Shown piece by piece: positions 1-4,634 of a DNA stretch of 5,068 nucleotides (the stretch's first letter is position 1; every line of letters begins with the position of its first letter). Under the pieces are notes generated by a model. The model made no database searches and was not told the origin of the DNA. It saw only the letters and a list, made by a program, of their open reading frames with translations. The DNA lies in the NCBI GenBank assembly GCA_009929055.1, contig SABI01000187.1:1-5068 (forward strand), given 5' to 3'. Origin of the DNA: Spirochaetia bacterium (lineage in GTDB: Bacteria; Spirochaetota; Spirochaetia; Sphaerochaetales; Sphaerochaetaceae). The translations under genes and the position numbers were made by a program.

Positions 1-2
1 GG

Positions 3-65
3 GGAGAAATTATCAAATTGAAAGAATATGGCGTACACACAAGAAGAGATAAATCAAAAGTTTGA
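3..65 (+). other. Possible 3' end of an upstream gene running into terS
   Basis: Frame 3 is open from the window edge to a TGA at 63-65. It would encode about 20 residues, including IIKLKEYGVH and a basic end, overlapping the start of the small terminase gene by 38 nt. Frame 1 is also open from the edge but stops at once (TGA at 19-21, six bases before the terS ATG), so it is an equally possible end of the preceding gene. With so little sequence I cannot choose between them or name a product. The bases upstream of the terS start carry no obvious promoter. Confidence 0.2.
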
Positions 66-471
66 TGAAATATTAAATGAGATTGCAGCGGGGAGTCCGG
101 CATATAAAGCTATGAAGGGTAAACTTGCCCCTTCTACATTTTATGAGATACTTGAAAGTGATGCTGACAAGGCAAATAAATACGCGCGCGCGTGCGCACA
201 GAGAGCCGATTTAATCTTTGAGGAAACGCTAGAAATAGCAGACGAAACAGACAACGATATAATAGATATTGAAGGCACAAAGGTAGAGAATAACAGACTA
301 GTACAACGGGATAAGTTAAGGGTAGACACCCGCAAATGGTTTTTATCAAAGTTGCACCCAAAGAAATACGGAGATAAGACCGAGGTAGATTTGAATTTAG
401 GAGAAAAAGAGACTTTGAGCAAAGAGGAATTCTTAGCCAAGCTGAACAAAGCAAGAGAGAAAAGTGAATGA
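28..471 (+). CDS. terS: Phage terminase small subunit (TerS)
   Basis: TerS binds the packaging initiation site (pac or cos) on concatemeric phage DNA as a ring and hands it to the large subunit, whose activity it modulates. The 147-residue length is typical. Residues about 8-45 look like the N-terminal helix-turn-helix region, with the family-like APSTFYEIL turn at 34-42. The middle (about 48-75) is helical and acidic, as expected for the oligomerisation core. The block RVDTRKWFLSKLHPKKYGDK at 98-117 is the recognisable signature of Sf6/Terminase_5-like small subunits. The C-terminal 30 residues are charged and probably contact TerL. The start is fixed by an in-frame TGA at 19-21 and this first ATG; no Shine-Dalgarno is present at usable distance (GGGGAG at 2-6 lies over 20 nt away). 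Its 3' end overlaps terL by 8 nt, so the two are probably translationally coupled. Codons 52-58 contain a striking alternating CG tract. The family call rests on motif recognition, not on a search. Confidence 0.9.
   Translation: MAYTQEEINQKFDEILNEIAAGSPAYKAMKGKLAPSTFYEILESDADKANKYARACAQRADLIFEETLEIADETDNDIIDIEGTKVENNRLVQRDKLRVDTRKWFLSKLHPKKYGDKTEVDLNLGEKETLSKEEFLAKLNKAREKSE
181..200 (+). repeat. 20-nt alternating purine-pyrimidine (CG-rich) tract in terS
   Basis: Every base from 181 to 200 alternates pyrimidine and purine, with an uninterrupted (CG)5 core at 183-192 followed by TGCGCACA. It encodes YARACAQ and is in sharp contrast with the AT-rich surroundings. Such tracts are the classic substrate for Z-DNA formation and are locally self-complementary. 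Because pac sites of headful phages often lie in or near terS, a packaging-site role is possible, but this is inference only. Confidence 0.5.
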
Positions 472-1768
472 CCTAACAGACATATATAAGAATAACAAGG
501 AAGGGCTTAACCCTAACCTTGTTTTTTTGCTTAGAGAGTGGGAGAGGTATAAGATATTAGCTTTGCAAGGCTCCACCAGATCTGGCAAGACTTATTCTAT
601 TGTTGACTTCATTATTTGGTTAGTAGAAAACTACAATGGGCTAATTATATCTGTTGTCAGGGCTACATTGCCTAGTCTTAAGACTTCTATCCTCCGGGAC
701 TTCAAGGATGAGATGTTGCGTTTCAATATGTGGACTGATGCTAACTTCAATAAGACAGAGTTAGAGTATAGGCACAATGGTAATATAATAGAGTTCTTCT
801 CTGTTGATGACGAGCAGAAAGTCCGGGGGCGAAAAAGACAGGTATTGATTTGTAACGAGGCAAACGAGATACCTCAGGATAGGATGATGCAACTACTCTT
901 AAGGACAGAGGGCTTTGCTATCATGGATTATAACCCATCTATGACAGAGAGTCATGTGTATGATATATTAGAGAGAGATGATTGTGCTATGATTATCACT
1001 ACATATAAGGATAACCCACACCTCAGCCCGGCTATAATTGAAGAAATAGAGAGGCTTAAGGACACAGACGAGAATCTGTGGAAGATATACGGGTGTGGTA
1101 TCCGGGGCGAGGATAGAGCTGGAGTGATATACACTAGATGGAATAAGACGGAGAATATACCATCCGATCTGCCATTTTGGTATGGTGTGGACTTTGGTTT
1201 TACCAACGACCCTACGGCTATAATTAAGATTTTCTATAACAAAAAAGAGAGGTTAATTTATCTTAAGGAGGTGGCATATGAAAAGGGGCTGATGAACTCA
1301 GATATAGCGAACATAATTAAGCAAGACATACGGCAAACTAAGGTATCTATATATGAAGATTTATATATTCAAGGTGGTAAAATCTTCCGGGACAAGGAGA
1401 TTGCAATAGACGACCTACAAGGCGAGATGAGGGAGGTAGTGAGCAGGGAATTAGAGAAGATAGAGAAGCTATATATACCCATCTATTGCGACTCTGCAGA
1501 GCCCAAGTCAATAGTAGAATTACGGCAACATGGACTATCTACCTATCCTGCTATCAAAGGCGGGGGATCTGTAGCTTCGCAGATATTATATTTGTTTAAC
1601 TTTAGGATACTATACGATGGCGTAAACATAGACAACGAGAGAAAAAAATACAAGTGGAAAGAGAGAAGATTAGGAGATAACTTTGATAATGTGCCACTAG
1701 ATGCTTATAATCACGCTATGGATGCTGCGAGGTATGGCATATATACGCACCTAGTAAGAGAGGGTTAA
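464..1768 (+). CDS. terL: Phage terminase large subunit (TerL): packaging ATPase and nuclease
   Basis: TerL is the motor that translocates DNA into the procapsid through the portal and cuts the concatemer. Seen in the 434-residue product: a Walker A motif GSTRSGKT at 36-43; a Walker B-like segment QVLICNEANEI at 126-136, with E132 the likely catalytic carboxylate; a coupling motif AIMDYNPS at 152-159; then an RNase H-fold nuclease with YGVDFGFTNDPTAI (D243), IYCDSAEPKSI (D343) and NHAMDAARYG (D420), the expected three metal-binding acidic positions. The order is that of the Terminase_3/Terminase_6 families. An extra segment of about 40-45 residues (roughly 291-335) separates the GLMNSDIANII helix from D343. 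The start codon is GTG at 464; in-frame stop TGA at 443-445 limits upstream extension, and the nearby ATG at 468 is out of frame and ends at once. There is no clear Shine-Dalgarno, and a hairpin with a T-run lies at codons 11-22. The non-ATG start, overlap with terS and hairpin suggest low, coupled expression. Confidence 0.97.
   Translation: MNDLTDIYKNNKEGLNPNLVFLLREWERYKILALQGSTRSGKTYSIVDFIIWLVENYNGLIISVVRATLPSLKTSILRDFKDEMLRFNMWTDANFNKTELEYRHNGNIIEFFSVDDEQKVRGRKRQVLICNEANEIPQDRMMQLLLRTEGFAIMDYNPSMTESHVYDILERDDCAMIITTYKDNPHLSPAIIEEIERLKDTDENLWKIYGCGIRGEDRAGVIYTRWNKTENIPSDLPFWYGVDFGFTNDPTAIIKIFYNKKERLIYLKEVAYEKGLMNSDIANIIKQDIRQTKVSIYEDLYIQGGKIFRDKEIAIDDLQGEMREVVSRELEKIEKLYIPIYCDSAEPKSIVELRQHGLSTYPAIKGGGSVASQILYLFNFRILYDGVNIDNERKKYKWKERRLGDNFDNVPLDAYNHAMDAARYGIYTHLVREG
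494..528 (+). terminator. Terminator-like hairpin plus T-run inside the start of terL
   Basis: The outer stem AACAAGG (494-500) pairs perfectly with CCTTGTT (517-523). A small internal loop (A501 against A515-A516) is followed by an inner stem AGGG (502-505) with CCCT (511-514) and a five-base loop at 506-510. The 3' arm runs straight into a T-run (T522-T528, the first two paired). This is the layout of an intrinsic terminator, but it lies about 30 nt inside the terL reading frame, where active translation should melt it. It could be an attenuator that acts when terL is not translated, or a start-proximal structure limiting translation, or chance. The structure is seen; the function is inferred. 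Confidence 0.45.
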
Positions 1769-1841
1769 TAAGTTATGTTATATAATCAAAATTTAAAGCA
1801 TAAAGTAGGGGGAAAATGTTATTATTGTGAAAATTTAAGTT
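1769..1841 (+). promoter_or_regulatory. AT-rich leader between terL and portal with two direct repeats
   Basis: This 73-nt gap carries two pairs of exact 9-nt direct repeats: TAAGTTATG at 1769-1777 and 1836-1844, and AAAATTTAA at 1788-1796 and 1830-1838. The second member of each pair sits directly at the portal start. The only G-rich stretch (AGGGGGAAA, 1806-1814) is nearly 30 nt from the portal ATG, too far to act as its Shine-Dalgarno. No convincing promoter consensus is visible. It most likely serves as an unstructured, AT-rich translation leader; a promoter or a micro-ORF are alternatives. Confidence 0.35.
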
Positions 1842-1855
1842 ATGGGGTGGATTAA
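1775..1855 (+). CDS. Candidate 26-residue micro-ORF between terL and portal
   Basis: A 26-codon frame starts with ATG at 1775, seven bases after the terL stop, and ends at TAA 1853-1855, overlapping the portal start by 14 nt in another frame. The predicted peptide is polar, rich in Asn, Lys and Tyr, and carries one CxxC pair (KCYYCEN, residues 14-20) that could bind metal. I do not recognise it. Its only support is position (it fills the gap) and its start context: TAAGTTATG at 1769-1777 is identical to the nine bases at the portal start (1836-1844). It may equally be chance in an AT-rich leader, where the duplicated context could be an mRNA element. Translation or conservation data would be needed to accept it. 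Confidence 0.2.
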   Translation: MLYNQNLKHKVGGKCYYCENLSYGVD

Positions 1856-3101
1856 AAATAGCGAGATAGAGGCTTTAAGGAAAGAGATAAAAGGGTTTTA
1901 TGATGGTGCCCGGAATGTGGATAATGAATACTTAAAGCAAGTGATGGAGTTCAGCAATGCCAGACTCCAGCTAGTTGATTTCTCAGAGGCTAATCGTGAT
2001 GAGCTAGTGAGATACTATAAGCGGAATGGAGTAGTAAGGGGCATAATTGACACTACTATAGCCTCAGCAGTAGGGGAGTTATCGGATTACATTGAACTAG
2101 TAAATAAAGATAATAAGGTAGTCAGCCACTGGTCTGTTGATGTGTTGGAGAGACCAAACGACCTATACAATAAAAGGAAGTTTATCAAGGCGTGGGCTAT
2201 AAACAGACTGATAACCGGAGATGCTTTTGTGTACGGATTAGAGGGCGTAGGGCTGAACAAAGAGCAGTTTAAGGAGTTGTTCCTTATTCCATCCCACGAA
2301 GTGGAGATATTAATAGGGGATATACTTAAGCCTATCCGGGGATATAAGCTTAAATCTAACGCTTCTTTTGACGCAAAAATGACCCCGCAAAACACTATGT
2401 TTTCTAGGGACTACAACCCTACATCTAATAGTTATTACGGATTATCTAAACTATATTCAGCTGCTTATATGGTTCAGCTGCTGGAGAAAGCCGACAAGAG
2501 GCAAAATACTAGCCTAGATAACGGGGGAGTTAATGCTTTGATTACACCTAGAGCAGATGCTACGGGCACAGTTACCGTCATGCAGAGAGACCAGATAAGG
2601 GAAGAGTTGAACCGGAAAGGGAGAAGCAACTACAATGGGTTCCTTCCCGATCCGGTGGATATTCATAAGCTAGGCGACACGCCGGTAGATCTAGGAATAT
2701 TAGAAGCTTCACATTATGCCATCAATGCCCTATGTTTTGCATATGGTATTTCCGTTGATACATTCCTTGCCCAGAGTAAATACGAAAATGCAAAAGAGGC
2801 CAAGAAGCAGATTTACGAGATGGCGGCTATTCCTCTTATTAATGAGTTCTTAGAGGACTACACTAGCTTCTGTAAGCTCAAAGGCATGAGGTTTATTTTG
2901 AACACAGACAAGATAGAGATACTTCGCAACCCTAAAGAGCAGTTAGAGATAATGGCCGCAGCTCATTGCACTTTGAATGAGAAGAGGGAGTATCTAGGAT
3001 ATGAGAGGATAGAAGAGGCCTTTGCCGACAAGCCGATGATCCCGATGGGAGTATCTTTTGGCGACCCTAATCAATATGATATTAATGAGACTGAGATATA
3101 G
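1842..3101 (+). CDS. Phage portal protein (HK97 type)
   Basis: The portal is the dodecameric ring at one capsid vertex that nucleates procapsid assembly, docks TerL and lets DNA in and out. The 419-residue product matches HK97-type portals (Phage_portal family) in length and pattern. The N-terminal helical region leads into RNGVVRGIIDTTIASAVGEL (61-80); then ERPNDLYNKRKFIKAWAINR and LITGDAFVYGL (103-133); IPSHEVEI (149-156); YGLSKLYSAAYM and the helix to ITPR (199-237); and the conserved late block PVDIHKLGDTPVDLGILEAS (271-290) with ALCFAYGISVDTFL (296-309) and the amphipathic helix NAKEAKKQIYEMA (316-328), expected to line the channel. TLNEKREYLGY (377-387) is a typical C-terminal portal motif. 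The start is well fixed: in-frame TAA (1836-1838) lies two codons before the ATG. There is no Shine-Dalgarno. The stop is TAG, with a second in-frame stop at 3120-3122. The gene lies between terL and the Mu F-like gene as usual. Confidence 0.95.
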   Translation: MGWIKNSEIEALRKEIKGFYDGARNVDNEYLKQVMEFSNARLQLVDFSEANRDELVRYYKRNGVVRGIIDTTIASAVGELSDYIELVNKDNKVVSHWSVDVLERPNDLYNKRKFIKAWAINRLITGDAFVYGLEGVGLNKEQFKELFLIPSHEVEILIGDILKPIRGYKLKSNASFDAKMTPQNTMFSRDYNPTSNSYYGLSKLYSAAYMVQLLEKADKRQNTSLDNGGVNALITPRADATGTVTVMQRDQIREELNRKGRSNYNGFLPDPVDIHKLGDTPVDLGILEASHYAINALCFAYGISVDTFLAQSKYENAKEAKKQIYEMAAIPLINEFLEDYTSFCKLKGMRFILNTDKIEILRNPKEQLEIMAAAHCTLNEKREYLGYERIEEAFADKPMIPMGVSFGDPNQYDINETEI

Positions 3102-3124
3102 GATATTTGTAGAGGAAGATAAAG

Positions 3125-3158
3125 CAGGGGTATTTTTATACCTCTGTTGTCTTTTTTT
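3125..3158 (+). terminator. Probable intrinsic (rho-independent) terminator after the portal gene
   Basis: CAGGGGTAT (3125-3133) pairs with ATACCTCTG (3138-3146) as a 9-bp stem with one G-U pair and a TTTT loop. G3124 and A3123 can extend the stem with T3147 and T3148. Five bases after the stem core comes an uninterrupted run of seven T (3152-3158). This is a good textbook terminator shape, 24 nt after the portal stop codon. It is odd because the next head genes run on in the same direction with no obvious promoter, so it should be partial, be overcome by anti-termination, or mark a transcript boundary with a new start in the AT-rich DNA just downstream. It could instead stabilise the 3' end of an upstream mRNA. 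Confidence 0.65.
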
Positions 3159-3171
3159 ATCATTTATACCA

Positions 3172-3192
3172 AATAATTTATCAATAATTTAT
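3172..3192 (+). repeat. Tandem 10-nt direct repeat, 11-nt period
   Basis: AATAATTTAT occurs at 3172-3181 and again at 3183-3192, separated by one base, so the copies sit about one helical turn apart. They lie between the terminator hairpin and the start of the Mu F-like gene at 3218. Spacing of this kind suits cooperative protein binding or an AT-rich promoter-upstream element; simple low-complexity AT sequence is the alternative. No protein that would bind it is encoded in the window. Confidence 0.4.
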
Positions 3193-3217
3193 GATGACGA
3201 AGTAATAATAGTTAGCT

Positions 3218-3985
3218 ATGAAGATTACCCCACAACAGAGGTCAAATGAGAAGAGGAAGCGGCTCCAGGCACTTAGGATAGGCAAGACCTATTCCAAGCG
3301 GTTAGATAGTGCTAGACTTAATGAATTAGAGAGAGTGCTAAGATTAGCCGACAACTATCCTATAGATGACTGGGCAGAGGAGCTGCCTAAGCTAATCAAT
3401 GAGAAGTATCTGAAGAGGTGGTATAAGGATTTGTATATAGGCGTAGGGCTCCCGGCGGCAAGGGAAGAAGTAAACGAGTTCATGGGGCAGAAAGCAGAGC
3501 CATATAAAGACATGTGGGAAGAAGCCTTAGAAGAGTGGATAAGAACAAAAGCAGGGAAGAAGATAAAGCTAATAACAGGGACTTTCAAAGATTGGTTCAG
3601 GGGGGCAGTTAAGGAGGCCATCAAGGACAAGGAGGGCATAGAGTTTTCTGTTCAGAGCCTCTTTGAGAATGTGATGAATCACTATGTAGAAGTGAAGGAG
3701 TGGCAGATAAGGAGGATTATACAGACGGAGTCTCTTGCTGCTCTTAGTGTAGCACAGGCAGAGAGTATAGACGCCCTGGGAATACGATATACTAAGACTT
3801 GGGGCATAAGCGGTCATAACACAAGACCGGCACACATGGTGATGGAGGGTGTTACTATTAAAGACGATGAGTATTTCGTAGTAGATGGAGAATATTTATT
3901 ATATCCAAGAGACATAGGGGGTTCAGCCGCTAATGTTATTAATTGTGCTTGTTTTGTAATCAGGAGGCCAATCGGTAGAATATAA
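3218..3985 (+). CDS. Minor head / head morphogenesis protein (Mu F, SPP1 gp7 family)
   Basis: Proteins of this family are minor capsid components that bind the portal, help incorporate it in the procapsid and in some phages enter the host with the DNA. The 255-residue product has a strongly basic, helical N-terminus (about 8-30), a long helical charged middle (about 35-165), and a C-terminal domain with the family marks: RRIIQTESLAALSVAQ at 165-180, TWGISGHNTRPAHMVMEG at 194-211 with R203 and H206, and YPRDIGGSAANVINCACFVI at 229-248, ending in the characteristic NCxC pair (C243, C245). It stops soon after this domain, so it has none of the long C-terminal toxin or enzyme extensions seen in some MuF proteins. 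The start is pinned by in-frame TAG (3209-3211), two codons before the ATG. No Shine-Dalgarno precedes it, though two perfect AAGGAGG heptamers occur uselessly inside the gene. Its place between portal and protease supports the call. Confidence 0.92.
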   Translation: MKITPQQRSNEKRKRLQALRIGKTYSKRLDSARLNELERVLRLADNYPIDDWAEELPKLINEKYLKRWYKDLYIGVGLPAAREEVNEFMGQKAEPYKDMWEEALEEWIRTKAGKKIKLITGTFKDWFRGAVKEAIKDKEGIEFSVQSLFENVMNHYVEVKEWQIRRIIQTESLAALSVAQAESIDALGIRYTKTWGISGHNTRPAHMVMEGVTIKDDEYFVVDGEYLLYPRDIGGSAANVINCACFVIRRPIGRI

Positions 3986-4060
3986 TATTTTGGGGTAGTT
4001 AACTAAAATCTATAGCCCTTAATTTAGACATAGGCTTATATTAGCAGCAAATTGTAAGCT
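3986..4060 (+). promoter_or_regulatory. 75-nt AT-rich gap before the protease gene, with a 10-bp palindrome
   Basis: The gap contains a perfect 10-bp palindrome, TAGTTAACTA (3996-4005), and a weaker imperfect inverted repeat, TATAGCC (4011-4017) with GGCTTATA (4033-4040), which pairs over seven base pairs with one bulged T. No T-run follows, so it does not look like a terminator. No credible ORF or promoter consensus is visible. The palindrome could be a small operator, but nothing in the window tests this. The gap ends in TAAGCT directly before the protease ATG. Confidence 0.25.
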
Positions 4061-4633
4061 ATGGAGTTTAAGAGACAGGAGATAGAGATTAAGGCTATTC
4101 AGGAGGGAAAAAACCTCTTTGTGGAGGGCTATGCCGCTATATTTGGTAATGTAGATAGTTACGGGGATGTGATTATTCCCGGAGCTTGTCGTGTTACAAT
4201 AAGCGGAGCAGAGGGGAAGAGGATAAAGTTATGTTACCAGCACAACATAGGCAATGTAGTAGGTAAGATAATTGAATTAAAAGAAGATGACCGAGGCTTA
4301 TGGTTCAAGGCTAAGATATCAAACACGACTCTAGGGAAGGATCTGGTGGAGTTGATTAACGATGAGGCGATAAATGAGTTGTCTATAGGGTATAATGCAA
4401 CGGAGTGGGATATAAATGCGGAGCAGGGAGTCAGATACTTAAGAGAGATAAAGTTGTATGAGATATCCTTTGTCAGCAGAGCAGCGAATAACGAAGCCAC
4501 AATAACCACAACAGAGGTAAAGCAAGAGAGGGAGGCTAATGAGATGACCGATGAAGAGTTGTTGGCTAAGAAAGCCGAGATTGAGAGAGAGATAGAATCA
4601 CGAATTTTTAATAAATTTTTAAAAAGTATATAA
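4061..4633 (+). CDS. HK97-family prohead maturation protease (peptidase S78)
   Basis: This serine protease is packed inside the prohead, where it removes the scaffold (delta) domain of the capsid protein and then itself, allowing expansion. The first 150 of 190 residues show the family pattern: FVEGYAAIFGNVDSYGDVII (20-39) with GA following; LCYQHNIGNVVGKI (57-70) with H61 as the expected catalytic histidine; ELSIGYNATEW (106-116) with S108 as the expected nucleophile; and LYEISFVSRAANNEATI (132-148), where E134 is a candidate third catalytic residue by analogy with the herpesvirus assemblin-like fold. The tail (about 152-190) is highly charged and helical, a likely interior-targeting or self-cleaved segment. 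In-frame TAA at 4055-4057 fixes the ATG. There is no Shine-Dalgarno. The last codons are almost purely A/T. The gene ends one base before the capsid gene, so the pair is almost certainly co-expressed. Confidence 0.95.
   Translation: MEFKRQEIEIKAIQEGKNLFVEGYAAIFGNVDSYGDVIIPGACRVTISGAEGKRIKLCYQHNIGNVVGKIIELKEDDRGLWFKAKISNTTLGKDLVELINDEAINELSIGYNATEWDINAEQGVRYLREIKLYEISFVSRAANNEATITTTEVKQEREANEMTDEELLAKKAEIEREIESRIFNKFLKSI
4603..4625 (+). promoter_or_regulatory. 23-nt pure A/T run just upstream of the capsid gene
   Basis: Positions 4603-4625 contain only A and T, include two copies of AATTTTTAA and end in the palindrome TTTTTAAAAA (4616-4625). The run covers the last codons of the protease and ends nine bases before the capsid ATG. 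An unstructured A/T-rich leader favours initiation where no Shine-Dalgarno is used, so this may enhance translation of the most abundant virion protein; a promoter-associated AT element is possible. No defined -10 or -33/-7 promoter motif is seen. Confidence 0.3.
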
Positions 4634-4634
4634 G

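Noticed and set aside
134..454. Minus-strand open frames of about 100 codons opposite terS
   Set aside because: They lie wholly within a well-supported plus-strand gene, are rich in Ser, Leu and Cys as expected of an antisense to purine-rich coding DNA, and match no family I recognise. The same holds for the minus-strand frames at 952-1206, 2087-2395, 3355-3639, 3569-3835, 4234-4509 and 4673-4951.
468..476. ATGA overlap at the terS stop as an ATG start for terL
   Set aside because: The ATG at 468 is in another frame and meets TAA after two codons. The terL frame is entered at GTG 464.
1261..1290. A textbook Shine-Dalgarno plus ATG (AAGGAGG at 1265, ATG at 1278) inside terL
   Set aside because: The frame from this ATG stops after four codons, and the terL domains continue through it, so no internal gene starts here.
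1587..1594. TATATTTG, matching the Bacteroidota -7 consensus TAnnTTTG
   Set aside because: It lies deep in terL, has no recognised -33 partner or downstream gene start close by, and such short words are common in AT-rich DNA.
2456..2482. TTCAGCTGCT repeated at 2456-2465 and 2473-2482 in the portal gene
   Set aside because: The copies are 17 nt apart in different frames within a conserved helix; probably coincidence, with no sign of function.
3058..3249. A 63-codon plus-strand frame bridging the portal end and the minor head start
   Set aside because: All its ATGs lie inside the portal gene, it overlaps both flanking genes, and its hydrophobic stretch is simply the translation of the terminator loop and T-run. 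The terminator reading explains the sequence better.
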